Notes under the pieces: generated by a model
The model's database searches: none
The model's input: only the letters and a program-made list of their open reading frames with translations
What the model was told of the DNA's origin: nothing
Translations under genes and position numbers: made by a program
Assembly: GCF_030463565.1 (NCBI RefSeq)
Contig: NC_134646.1
Span: 18,132,001 to 18,196,000, forward strand
Origin: Pelecanus crispus
Taxonomy: Eukaryota > Chordata > Aves > Pelecaniformes > Pelecanidae
Direction: 5' to 3'
Length of the DNA stretch: 64,000 nucleotides
Shown: positions 12,419 through 25,361 of the stretch, one piece after another
Numbering within the stretch: position 1 is the stretch's first letter
How the letters are laid out: the number at the start of each line of letters is the position of its first letter

Positions 12419-15400
12419 TGCTGGTTAAAGAACATAAATGTATGTATTTTTATATTCATTTCATGTCGCTGCTTGATGTATAAGATCAGTGTAATTGCTG
12501 TAAATGTCTTTGCATTGCTCTGGTTCTATAGTATGGCAAATAACAGGTTTGCTTGTAAGAATAACTTAAAACTTAAATATAATGGGGTGGATATCATGGC
12601 AAGCTTGCCATCTGCAAAGTTACAGTAAAATATTTTTAGTGTAATAATGAGGGCAGACTGGAGATCCTGGTCTAATCCATTTAGTCTCCAGTCAAATTCA
12701 GAGAATCAAAAAATGGTCATAAGCATCTTTGTGATTCCCTGATCTTTGCTCATTACACAGCAGGCTGGACCCAAATTTCAACTTAAAAGACATCCCAGAC
12801 TGTTACTGCATGACTTTGACTGCAAGAAGACCTTTCTGGTGCCGCAGGAGAGCGCACAGTACAACAGCAAGTTAGCTACTCCCTCTTTTCTGTAGGTACA
12901 CAAAAGGAACCCTGAAAGAAATTATTTAAGGCAGCTTCAAGGTTATTTTGAGTCTTAAAGACTTACTGATTTAGTTGTCCTGCCTGTAATACTTGTACTG
13001 AATACACATGCTGGCTGTTGTCCTTTTTCTGTGCATGGCATTTTCCAAGACACTAACAGTGCTGAGCAGTATTTCTAGACAGCCTTTGATTTTATATTCT
13101 CAGTAGCCTGGAAGCATCTTGACAAGGAATGGTCTTATCTCAATCTGTCAGGCAATTGCTGACCCTGTATCAGCATGGAGCCGATATGCAGCAGACTCTA
13201 TACGTCCTGTAAATGCCGCCAGCTGCCATAAGCCGTCTTTATTCTCCCTGCAGTGAGTGTGGTATTAGCTGGAACCTATCACCCAGGCCATAGATGGCAA
13301 TGTGGGTCCCACACTAGTCCCGCTGCTCACTGAAAGCAGATGATGTCCAAAAAGGGTTGCTGCACTTGCGAACTCCCAGTGCTGCGATCCCTGCTGGAGT
13401 TGGGGCCTGGTGGACGCAAGTTTTTCACTCTGAAAAAGATTAAGTAATTGCTTGTCCTCAGCTTAACAACACACAACTTCCTGATGTCAAATGGACAACT
13501 GGTTCCCACATAAGGGATAAGTGACTGAACCCGTTAAAAAGAGATCAAATTAAAGATCTATTTTTGCTTCCTACCAAAAGTAACACACAGTATTTGCTTT
13601 CCAAAGTACACTGACTTTTAAAATGAGGCACAATAGGGTGATTGTATGCAAGATCCACTTTTCATACCAAACATGCCCCCTGGATGCAGTGCCACCTGTC
13701 CTGATTTTGGCTGGGCTTTTTCCTCGACTTGATCTCTGCTCTCCAAATGCAGGTGGGCATTTGTGCCTGCAGTGGGCAGCTGGTGGGGTGTAGCCAAGGC
13801 AGCCACATGCCAGGGAGCAGCAGGAGGTCCCTTATTTGGCTGTCAAGTGAGGGTGGGTGGGTCTAAAAAAAAAAGCCAAAAAGCAGTTGCCAGCTCTCAG
13901 TAAATCAGTTTTAAACCATGGGCCCAAGTTTCATGTTGAGCTTTGCCAGCAGCCCTGGAAGGCATGCGAGAAGGGGAGACTAGGCAGCGCTGAGGCCACC
14001 TGCAGCCCTGCAGCCCCAAGGCCAGCAGCACAGGGTGGGAGGGAAGCGGGGCTGCGCTGAGCGGGTGCACGGCCAGTGCTGCTCTTCCCCCTTGCTTAGC
14101 TTGGGCTTTCACTTAGACATCTCCTTTAATCCACTAACCATCCATGCACAAAAACCTCTTATCCAAGGTTAATTTGGTCCTTTCAGACTAAGGTAGTTGG
14201 CTTGCACACAGCTACAGGCGAGATTTCCCCTCAGACTGTGAACATTCGCTCTGCTGAGAAGATTTAGCCTAAATCATGCAAGTGCTGACAGCCCTCCAAC
14301 ATTTTTCCACAGTCTCCTTAACTGCCCCAAAAGTCATTTAACTTCCCCACAGTTCACCTGGGGGGACTCACAGCTTGGCCCAATGCAGGTCGAGGACCCA
14401 GGAACTCACAGACCACTGCAGCACTGGGTAAACTGGCACTGGTTAGCTGTACCAACGTGCAGGGTCACACCGCCGCAAGGCTCACTGAGCACCCCAGTGT
14501 GATTAGCACGTTCACGCAGACCTCTGTACTGCTCATCTCCAGCTCTTGAATGCAAACATAGTCAGCTTTGAAAGCCTTTCTCCCCCTGGTCAAAGCCTAA
14601 GAATAAGCACCCTGTGTCAAGCCTGCTTTGGAGAAAATCATGGCCCCACAGCAAGTGGCCCAGCAACAGGAGGGGTGCAACAGTAGAATCAAGATGTGAC
14701 ATGCACCACCCTGAAACCAAGGATCTAAAAGTGTGATACATATTCTATTGTTTTTTGGGATGCCTTTGCCAGTAGAGGGAGTGTCTCTGAATGTCAGACC
14801 AGCAGCTGGTTTGCTAGATCTTGTTAATTTTTGATGCACACCCAGCTCTGTTCCTGCACAGGAATGCCTTGACTCGTTACCGGTTATTGAAACAGTGCCC
14901 ACCCTTAGCTGCTAAGCTTGACCTTCACAACATGGATTTGCACTTACAGGTGTTGCTTTTCAGCTCCTCTTTGGTCAATAGCTGTTTGGAGTCCTTTTCC
15001 CTCCTGAGCTCAGTGAGCAGAGGACACAGAGCATTTGGTTGTTCACACCAAGGGCTCTAGTGACCCTGATCTGCATGGACTTAAACATATTTCTAGTCAT
15101 TCTTGGCACCTGTGTTCAAGTCTGGATTCCTTCTGTGTTAAATTCCTTCTATAACTTAAAGCAAACACAATGCTGATGTTTCCAGGATCCCCTTTGGAAA
15201 CTTTAGGGAAACATGAGGAATGCTACAAAACAAGGGAATAAACCAGGTTTATTTAAGGAGAAAAGGCAACAATTTAAGGGTAACTATCCTAGGAAAAACT
15301 GATGATAACCTTAGTTTTCAAAATCAGTGTTATAACAACACTAAGCTTCCCATCCTCGTCCTTTGAACCAGTGTTACTTTCCAGGCTCCTTAGGGGTTAG

Positions 15401-17070
15401 AGGCTCTACCACAGCCAGGAAATTCTTCAAGCCAGAGCCATAAATATTCCTACATATCTGCTACCATAACGTCATACAAATAATGTATTGAAAAAGGAAA
15501 ACCAAAATCCTGTCTGGAAAACCTCAGAACAGTTGTGATCTGCAGAACACTATGGGTTAGGCTTGAGAAGCACCTGGAAGGAGCTAACTGGCTACGTAAG
15601 AAGAGAAGCACCATTCCCCACAGCAGCAATTGCTGCTGCTCATTTCTATTACCATCCCATTGTAGAAGGTGCATTGAACCCAAATCTTCAGAGCTTTCAC
15701 CCCAGGTTACTGACCCTAGATCCCATCTTCCACTTCCTATGGCAAAAGTGGCCAAAATCTTTGTGCACCCTTGAGGCAACTCAATTCAGTTTCACTAGCA
15801 CTGTTAGGAGGTCACCTTGGGCCACCCCAGGATAAAGGTATAAGGTAATGTCTACCAGTGAGTAGAGTCAGTAGAGTGGGATGCAGCCAAAGTGTTGGAG
15901 AGATGTGCTGTTTCTCCTCCATCCCACTGATCAGCATCTTGAGAGAGTGGTTTTTCGGCTGTGAAAACACCACAGACACCACTTCAGACAGCAGGGTTAA
16001 ATGGCCATAGTACTGCAGGGAAGTAACTGGACTGGGAGCAGGCTACTAAAGTGACCCAAATACCAAGACAAATTATTTTGACTATTATATTAAAGCAGTT
16101 GTCCAGTTTCAGATCTGCTGAAATGCCGCAGAAAACAGGCTGGTCACAGTGAGGACCCAACACTCCAGGGACTGACGCTCTGCCATCATGAACTCTTGCA
16201 CAGAATAGGTGCAGAAGGCCACCCCTCAAATCAGCAGTATTTTCTACTCTGGATTATTTTAGAGGCTGCAGAAGGGAAACTGCAGGTCAAGCTACAGAGA
16301 GGCCTTTCTCTTCGTTTTTGAGGCCAGTGATGACCACATAGTTGTGGTCAGAACTTGTGCATTTAAAATTGCCTTTTAAATACTCTTTTGCTCATCCACC
16401 CAGAAGCCTCTCATTCTGACATCATAAGGCACTGCTGCAGGGCACATTTTCCTGTCACAGTGGGAAGATTAGAGATGAAAGAGGGCTATAAAGGGTAAGA
16501 ATTTGATGCAGAAAGGATTAATTTGCTCTATAAGTTGAGTGATTAGGAGAGATATCTAAAAGTAAGACACAGAGGTTAGGTTACTTTCTTGGACCAGGAG
16601 CAAACAAGATATAAAAAGTGGAACAGAGACAGTGACAAAGCAAGACCCGCATGAGCACTAAATGCAAACAGGCATCCTCCCAGTTTTTCAACTTCTTGTT
16701 CACCTGGCACAGTGGAGAGCCTTGAGTGTCACAGCTTTAAGCTCTGTTTACACTGCCCACCCCTTCTGCACAAATACTTCAAACACAGCAAAAGAAAAAT
16801 GAGACCAAGCACTAACCTTTCAGAGGCCAATGAAACCTCATATTCCATCGCCTTGCCTTTATGCCCTTTTGACTGTGCATTAGGGAATGCCTCTCCCTGT
16901 TTACTCCTCTGTTGTCATGTGAGTAGCCCTGCTGGGCTTATAGCATATTAAGTTAAGTAAATCTTCCTTGGTAGAATACACATTGCACTTTATTGTTATT
17001 CTTAAGACACTTGCATAAACATTGTGTCATTTCTATAATTACACACCTAAGTAGTTAGGATGCCTGATTG

Positions 17071-17226
17071 AGCAGATTGTTTACTGTTATTCTTTTATAA
17101 ATCTTTTGATTTCAGTATTTTCTTTTTACTAACATGATAATATGTGCGTTCACTCTAATACAGTACAAGATGCATGCTAGGAGGAGCAGATTGTTGACTG
17201 TTGTTTTAATAAATATTTTTATTGAG
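17071..17226. repeat. diverged direct repeat 114 bp apart
   Basis: AGCAGATTGTTTACTGTTAT at 17,071 and AGCAGATTGTTGACTGTTGT at 17,185 are alike, and the similarity continues into TTTTATAAATCTTTT versus TTTTAATAAATATTTTT. This suggests an old tandem duplication of about 114 bp, of which only the first roughly 40 bases of each copy remain obvious. Confidence 0.45.
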
Positions 17227-17736
17227 CTAATTTATATTAAAGTGATCTTTTCCACTAGCAGGGAAAAAAATGGTTTCTAGAATGACTAGCCAACTGCAAC
17301 AGAGATAATAATAGACATCAAGTTTATAGCAGTACCTTCAAACAATCACAACTGAAGACATACGTTATTTCACAAAAAAGCATGTATTCTGAAACATGAA
17401 ATTGCATCATGTTTAAGGTATTCTGCATACAGTACATGTTAGTGAAGTGAAAGGGCACATCTGTGCTGTACTTATTCAGATGACTATTTTATTCACTGGA
17501 TGATGGCAATTTATTCATTGATTTCTGGATCCCAGATTGCCAAGAAGATATCAGATATCTGGTTGATGTTAAAAACAGTTGGACTTTGTATTTGAATCTC
17601 ATTGTTTGTAGCTGTTTAAAAATCATAATTGAACAGCAAATAAATTAAAAAGAACAAGAAAATAGAACTAAAACATCACATATCATTCCCTCCTCTCTGA
17701 TCCCTCAGAGACAACAATATGCACAGACTTACTCAC

Positions 17737-17881
17737 AGGAGATTCCCCGCACGCTTCATTAAAACTGACTTGGCCTGGGCAGATAGTCAAGTTGAGGTCT
17801 GGACCATAAAGTGAAGATGTTACCAGGGATGGTTGTAATTCGCATTTCTTCCTTGCAGTGCCATAAGCAGGTTGCCAGAAC
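17737..17881 (-). other. candidate 145-bp internal exon
   Basis: The minus strand has acceptor TTCATTGTTTGTTAG, then 145 bases, then overlapping donors CCT|GTGAGT and GA|GTAAGT. Only one frame is open: it starts with one leftover base, holds 48 codons (FWQPAYGTARKKCELQPSLV at the start, NLTICPGQVSFNEACGESP at the end) and finishes at phase 0. An N-glycosylation sequon (NLT) and three cysteines would suit an extracellular protein, but I match it to no family. It joins in phase to 25,315-25,361 upstream and 11,843-11,899 downstream. A pseudo-exon is a real alternative. Confidence 0.25.
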
Positions 17882-19338
17882 CTAACAAACAATGAATAGA
17901 CATGGTGGAGGCTTATACATGCTTTAATTTCCACTTTTTGCTTGAAGCCTTGGAGAAGGGAGGTCTCATGCCTTCCTTCCCAAGCTAAGAGCAAGAGGGT
18001 CAATGGGTACGTTCTGCCTGACGAACAAGGTGCAATATACACTGCTCTGTCAATGTGTTAGTTGCCAGAGCACCACTATCTCATCATGGTTTCACTTTCG
18101 AAAGTGTGGACTAGGTAGGTGGGGAAGAATTGCAGCTGGTACTTCAGCCGTCATGTGCCAGGGTCCTCCTCATGGTCTGCTTGGCCTCCATGAGTGGCTG
18201 TCACCTCCCTGTCCCAGGGACCATATCCAACCACCCTACCTTGCACACTGAAAAGGAGAGTTCCCAATTCAATTTTCACACCTGAGGGGTAACAAACCCA
18301 TAGGAAACAACTCTGCCCAGAAGCATGAGAAGATCCTACTTTCCCCCACAATTATCCATTATTTTACAACCTTAATGACAACGAACTTGGAGTGACAACA
18401 CAGAGGGATACATCAAAGAGCCATTGGTGCTCTGTAAAAATAAGATTAAGACACGGTCCCCCTTTCTCTCAATGCAATGTGCAGTCTTTGTAAACCATCT
18501 GTTCTAAGTCCACATAGCAGAACATGGCTTCCCATTTTAAAAACAGGAAAGTATACTCCCAGCTTTCATTTCTGTACCTCAGAGTCTCCAAATATAACAA
18601 AAAAGTGAAGTATATTGAACTTAGAGTGGAAAACAAAAAGTTTACTTCTCCTAGCATTCAGATATTCTTCTATGCAAAGTATTCATTTCATTGTGGTAGA
18701 AAGCATCAATGTTTTCTCAAGTTATTTTACTCTTTTCCCCTTGGGAAAAGAACATGCAAAATCCCAGCTTCTCCACACCAAAATAGTTCTTGATGGCAAT
18801 ATTAAAGGTAGAGGAATGATGTTTCTTCTGAGGCAATACATAACATTTTATCCACCTTTGCCTGATAAACTCCACAAAAAATATACTATTTATGTTTAGA
18901 TATACCAAGTCAAAATTGAATATTTTTCCATTTTTTTCTGGCCTATGTGGTTAAGACAATCTCAGAGCCATAGTGGATTGTTTCTATTAAGAGGAAAGAA
19001 GAATGGTACCAATCAAATAATGTGGAAAACACAGTGCTTTTACCGCACTCTTCCTTCTGCAATGCCAAAGCAACCCATCCAGCACCAATGCGTTTCCAAA
19101 TATACTCACAGCTGAACAAACACAGAAGAAAACAAGGGGATGCAGGGAATCACAAGGCATCCTGATTTGCCCCCATGCCCATGGCACAGGCACGCAGCAG
19201 AGAAGAGCCCCGGGGATGGTGGTGGGCACCGTAGGGCAAGAGTTGGGGGAACCTGCAGCACCAGAGTAGTCAGCCTCTGCCTGCCCCGCTGATTTAGGGC
19301 AGGAGCATGCCAGCCTCAGCTGAGTAGCTGTGTTGTTT

Positions 19339-19357
19339 CTCTCTCTCTCTCTCTCTC
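19339..19357. repeat. (TC)n microsatellite
   Basis: About nine uninterrupted CT dinucleotides in unique sequence. Confidence 0.95.
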
Positions 19358-19689
19358 ACCCGTGTAAGTGTGTGCATGTGATTTAGCTTCTAATTGGTCT
19401 GACCACGGCAGGCTTGGCCTTGAGCTGTGGCTTTCTCCGCTGCCACTACTCACCAAGGCATTTAGTTGCCCTGAACGAAAGGGTGCTCATTCACTTTAAC
19501 CACATCTTCAGCTGCCTGGTAGACATGTTTACTGAAAGCCATTAAGCTTTCAGCCTAAGAAGAGGAGAAAAAGCAAAACTCCACCTCACTGTGGATAGAT
19601 CGTTGCAAGTCATAGTTACAATTAAGCAATCATTGCTCTGCCACAAGCAATGGCCATTGCCTGTTTCCCCAACGACAGAGTAGTGACTA

Positions 19690-19905
19690 TTAAAAATGTT
19701 TGCTGGAAGGGGACCTGGGAGGTGATCTAGTCCAAGTCCCTGCCTGTAGCACTAGCTCAGGTCGGCCATGGCTGTGCTAAGCTAAGTCTTGAAAACCCCC
19801 AAGGACGGAGGTCTTACAGTCTCCCTGGATACCATGTTCCAGTGCTGCACACTCCTCCTAGCAAGGAAATTTAACTCCTACTGATTTCTTCCCTATGTTG
19901 TGGAA
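19690..19905 (-). mobile_element. CR1 LINE 3' end fragment, old, antisense
   Basis: The stretch follows the antisense order of a CR1 3' region: GGAAGGGGACC near 19,705, then GATCTAGTCCAAGTCCCTGCC, then TCTTGAAAACCCCCAAGGA, then CTCCCTGGATACCATGTTCC and CAGTGCTGCACACTCCTCCT. CR1 is the dominant avian LINE and usually inserts 5'-truncated; only about 0.2 kb of 3' end is present. The octamer tail is not recognisable and substitutions are frequent, so the copy is older than those at 43-48 kb. Ends are approximate. Confidence 0.82.
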
Positions 19906-22900
19906 AAGAAGAGGTATGAAAGCTATGCCTGGCACACCAGAGATTACCTCTTCCAGGCGCTGCACATTCCTGGTGATACCAAAAAGCAAGGAAGCTAGGG
20001 CAGCGACCCCTCAGAGATGAGCCAGCACTCTCTCTCCGGTGTGACTGCTGGCACAGCCAGCCCACACAGGAACAGCACAGGATGCCTTGCAGCTGCATGG
20101 TTGTGATCTTGTGAATGTATCTGAGAGAGAGGGGGGGAAAAAAATTGGCATTATAGAAGGAAGAGCGTGGTAAAAGCCATAATTTGGCTCGGATTAAAGA
20201 AACCACTGGAAGTTCCTTAGTTTTAAATTTTGCACAGATGTCAACTATACTTGTTCCTACTGTCTTTAATTTAATGTCTGGAATATTGTGGTAATGTAAT
20301 TCAGAGGACATATGACTGGGAAACAGCCAGACCAACAGATTTGTGAAATTTTCTTTTTATGTTTAGATTTAATAAAAAAAGATCTCTCATGTGTGGCTTT
20401 TCTACACAGCAGTGTAAGAAAATGCTCTAGAAAGCTATGAAAAATATCTGCAAAATGCACTTGAACATGCCTGCAGACAGACCAGAAGGCAGAGGCGCAT
20501 TGTAGTGGTGGTGGCAGATGCCATTTTCTTTTGTCTTACCCAGCTCAGCACGCCACGGCTCGTCCCCTTTGCACCATGGAGAAGAGGCAAATGACAGCAC
20601 GCTCTGCATTTGCTTCAATGCCTCAACCCTTTCACCAGACATTGGGATGAAGAAGCATATAGGAACCTACCCTGAACTGCTTCAGCTACTTCCAAAGTGA
20701 TCTCCCTTGCAGAATGCTGCACGTTTTACTCCATATTACTCATTACAAAGCAGTCTGGTATATTACAGACCCTCTGGATATGGTGTTTGGTGGTGATTTC
20801 GTGAATAAAGACTCAGGGAAACTAATAAACAGTTCAAACACTGTAATCAGATTTTTGGTCAAGTGACACAGATGAGCTAAAATCAGGGTCATGTTTATCT
20901 AACTAGGTAGTGCTTAGACCCATCTGTTAATTTTCCATAGCAAACAGCAGTTGAAGTCATCTTGATCTCATAGAGATCCAAGAATTTAGCTCACTTTACC
21001 TGCTAATATATGGAAACAGCTTCAGAAATTGTTTTTAACAAATAAAGAAATAAAAAAAAAAAAAGGATGATTTTAAAAAAAAAACACAAACCAAAACTCT
21101 TGGAGTGACCCTACACAGTCCTTTTTAACCTTTCAGCTCCTTCACAACTTGTTACAAAATATATTTGGAGGGCATCACGCTTTTGGAAGAAGTGAATTAA
21201 GACAGAATGAACCAAGTGCTGATTCCTAACGTTTTGTATGCATATGAGATGATCTCACCATCACTGTGTCTCCAGTAAGGTCCTGCTTAGCCTGGAGTAA
21301 GGTTTGAGTATGCAGTCCTACCAGATTACAAGTTAAATTACCCTCTCCACAATGCATTTATAACTACTTTCACTGTCTGTGATGTTTTTACATGCTGGAG
21401 GGAGTACTGGTTCCCTAGCACAGTCCTCAGCATGCTGGAGGGAACATTAGCTTTTATGATGCCCTGGGGCAGAGGTGCCCAGACACAGCCAGTGCAGTAC
21501 TGCCTTGCAGGATCATGTTTAAGTGAAATAAAACCCCTTGGACTGGTAAGTTTAATGCTGAAGTTTGTGGAAGAGTTTGAAGAATTCTTCAATAAATGAG
21601 TTTAAAATGCCAGTCTGGTCTCACTGTGCATGCAAGTGACTTGTATTGTTTGGGATCTATTTGTTTTTGTTCCATTATGCAACTGCAATAATACAAATTT
21701 CTCCTCAGAAAACACCTTTGAGCCCTGTTCACATAGCAGCAATAGACTCCTAGCTCTCTTCATCAGCTTTCTGAGTTAACTGCTCTTTCACTTGCTTTAA
21801 ATGGGAGTCTATTGACATATTTATTGCCAAATCCTCTCCTTAGATTTAAAAAAATACAGTAAATCATATGGTTCAAAATTTAGCTGCCAAAAGAAAACTA
21901 TGGCAATCTACATGTATCTTTCTGCTGATCTCTTTCAAGAAAACGTAGCACACACAATGGCCTCAGCAGCTTTGAGAGCAAAACTGCTATTTCAAGACAT
22001 TTATCCTTTTACCATATTACCATAGGTCTACAAAAGCATACATTTTTTCACTTGAAATGTTGACTCGGCTTTAATCTTAAAACATACGGATGTCATTCTC
22101 TTTTGCTCAGAGGCACTGATGCAACTGAAGAAAAACATTAAGTTTCTGGAGGGAGGCCAAGCTGGATAGCAGCAGCATAGAGTATACAGTGCTTCCATTG
22201 ACATCAGATCTGGAAGCAGATCAGATATGAATGGAAGACCCATAGTGAGTCAGGTTTGCATGTAAACCTCCAGTGAGTCTGGATTAACTCCAAAAGGTGA
22301 TGTGATATCAATGAAAGAACTGCACTATATCAACTTTTAGATACTTTTGCTGCAAAATCAGATTGGTTTTAGTTCACTGATTAAAATTCGACCAAACTGT
22401 GGGGATAATTTTTTTAAATGGACCTATCAAAACTTCATTAAAGGATTGTTAAGACATTACACAAAACAATTAGAGCTCAGAAACCCATGGTTAATCCATA
22501 GTTAATCCATGTGACCTTCTTTTGTTAAAAAAAAAAAAAGAAAAAGAAAAAAAGTAGAGATATTTTTTGCTCTGCTTTCTGTAATACCCGTGTTACCTTC
22601 CTAATTTGACAAACATTTCTTTTCAACAGAGATTTCTCGTTATTATCTTTTATTTCCTATTGGCAATTTCAGGTGGTTGCTGATTGATGGATTTATTAGT
22701 TCCTGGAATCCAGGAAGACTTTTGTCTTGGGATTAGAACAATTTAGAGTGAACAAAAAAGTAATTCCTTTCTGAACAGCTTTCAGTTATAAATATGTAGG
22801 CTATCAAGTATTCCCCTGCTTTTTAAAATATATTTGCTTTTACTGTTTTCTGAAATGTATATTTTACAATTACATCAGTGCTGTGCTGTTCTCCTGCTGT

Positions 22901-25314
22901 CTCAATTCTTGCACCAACTTTTTGAAAAAGAATAAAGCAAATGGAGAAGCCAGGAAGAAACAAAAGCAGCCCAATTCCATTAATAAAACACCACCTTCTC
23001 TTTGTTTTATGGAAAGCAACATGTGTGTCATGTTCTGCAAACTCAAAGCAAAGTATATAAATGTTACCAGATCTTCGCTTCTACTGGAAAGTTAAGGCTC
23101 TTGCTTTTTAAAACCTTGCAGTCTCAGAACTTCCTACTTACTGATTCCTTCCTGTTTCTGCTGAACAGGAAGGAAAGAAAAATGAATCCTTTTTCATTGT
23201 AGTGGGTAGGTTTAAAGGTGTTCCTTACCCACTCAGAAATAAGTCACTGCTGTGCAGCCCCATCCTAACCCACTATGCTGATGTCCCCCTGGGTCTCTCG
23301 AATGTCATGTTGTAGAGTGAACCCGATATTTGGTTTTTTGTGTGTGCTGTACTGTGTGTCAGTTACATAATATCAAGGTATTGCAAAAATCTGTTATATT
23401 TCACAACATCAAGTCAAGTCCAGAATAAATTTTGCTAGCTTTGCAAGAACTCAGTACAATTTAAATGTGTTTAATTTGGGGTACATTTGCAGCCAGGTTA
23501 GATGTGAGCAGAATGAATAAACTCATTTTCTTGTGTCCCCAGTCAACAGTAAGTGGGTGAATTCTACATTGCCCCTATAATTTTGGAGGAACTCTCTTTG
23601 CCAATAGTTACACCTATTTATGCCACTGTATCAAAGCTTCTAGGCTTATAAATAATTAACAGATCAAGCATCACATTGTGCATACAAGACATGAGATTGC
23701 AAGAAGGTCAGAGAGACCTAGATCTTCCATCAAGACCAGAAAGCCAACAGGCTACTCTGCCCCCTCTTCTCAAGTTTCAGGTATAGTATAGATATCCCCT
23801 TCTGTACTTTTCTCTTGATCCCAGCTCTGGGGCTGCCTAGATGTTTTGCTGTTTGATGTCTATGTTGTAGCAAGGTGGCAGCCTTGAAAGACATGAATGG
23901 AGATGCAGGATTTCTTGAATAATTTTGGTTTCATATTTTTGTACCATGCATAAGTATGTATTAACAAACAGAGTTGAATTCTGTCATCAGGAGTAGACAT
24001 TCAGTACCACATTCAAAATTCCTTTGTTTATTCTACAGCTACAAAAGAATACACTCCCACATGTTAAAAACATGTTAAACATTCACCATGGTCCTGGTTT
24101 TAGAACCATACGTATATAGTCTGATTCCTGAATTCTGATGAAACCTCTGGGAAAACACCCACTTCAAACAGACTCTCTTTTCATGAAGCAGCAGGGCTCT
24201 CTGCTCTTTGCAGTTTGTGAATTTACTGGGTCCTTCGTTCCCATCCACCTCCTCTCTCCTACCATTATGCATGGACCCAGGGGATTGTTCCTGCTGTGCC
24301 AGTTGGATACAGCCTTATTTTCCCTTCTTTGCAAGGGAACCTGATATGCTCGTTACATGCATTGCTGCGAAGTTTTTTAATGGTGCTTGAATTTCCAGGC
24401 TCACTGCAAATGCCACACCTTTTCTTCACTACATCTGTGAAATTCAGCTTCCTGTTTTTATAACGCAGCATAGACAGAGTCTGACACTAGAGTCTTTGCA
24501 TGTGTGAACTTTCTAGGTAAATGCCAGCTTGACTCATCCCACAATTAAAACTTGTCAGAAGGAGATCCCCGTTTATATATTTGAGCAGTGTTATTGTTCA
24601 AGGGACAAGCATAAGCAATTCATCTTAATTTGAGATGGCAAAGAAATGAGTGAGAAAGACTAGCAACAGATGTACTTTTGTTTTCTTTTTGCAGTGGAAA
24701 AACAAAACAGAAACCGAATCCCTGAGTTATTATTTTTGTATGCACATTAAAAAAGATATCAGACTTGAGGTTTTACCTAGCTGGTACATTTCATGCATTA
24801 ATCCACTCCTTTTATGCACTGCAGGCTAAATGATGTCCCCCTTCAGTTGTGCAGGAGCACTGTATACAGGGGAAATGGTAACAATTTCCCTCTTCCCTCC
24901 TCAGTGTGCAGGAGGCATCATTCAAATCCAAGTATAGGAATAACTAACCATTACTGAGAAACATATTAATGCCAGAGAGACATGGTATTATTAATAAAAG
25001 CCAAGGATGGCTCTACAGCTCCAAAAGCTTTCCTACATCCAGAGGAATGTCTGTGCATCCATGATTCAAATCTAAAACGTGCCTTACTTGGTCGATTTCC
25101 ACACGCATACTCTGGAAATACCCTGTATTGCAAAGGAATAATGCCTTGGGAGTACACATCCCTTCTGTCTACCAAAGCATTAGGCTACCATGTACGACCC
25201 CTACATGTGAGGCTGATGAGTGTGTAAAAACATTTTGGCTGTGGTCACTTTAGGTTCGGTGTAGTCTTGAGAGCTGGTCCTGTGATGCACAGTTATTTCG
25301 GTGTGGCTTCTTAC

Positions 25315-25361
25315 CTGCCTAAGAACATGGGACTGTACTTGTTTCTCATGCCCCACATGGG
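25315..25361 (-). other. candidate 47-bp internal exon
   Basis: The minus strand reads GATTTTTGTTTTTTCATGTTACAG, a very good acceptor, then 47 bases, then CAG|GTAAGA, a very good donor. Two frames are open; the one starting at phase 0 reads PMWGMRNKYSPMFLG plus two bases and joins in phase to both neighbours at 33.3 and 17.8 kb. No family is recognised. At this length an open frame means little, so the splice sites are the main evidence. Confidence 0.22.

Larger units (their letters stand above)
1..19689. other. AT-rich unique sequence, no recognised gene
   Basis: I see no recognisable gene, RNA gene or well-preserved transposable element here. The sequence is AT-rich with many short A or T runs (for example about 145-158 and 9,754-9,766). 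GC-richer patches lie at about 780-1,480, 3,840-3,925, 13,640-14,100 and 14,340-14,520, but their open frames are short and resemble no family I know. Splice-like segments near 3.9, 11.9 and 17.8 kb are listed separately as low-confidence candidates. The most economical reading is intergenic or intronic vertebrate DNA. Confidence 0.75.

Noticed and set aside
20427-20642. Minus-strand frame with a GTAAGA donor-like site near 20,540
   Set aside because: No adequate acceptor, and its end phase does not fit the segments at 25.3 and 17.8 kb.
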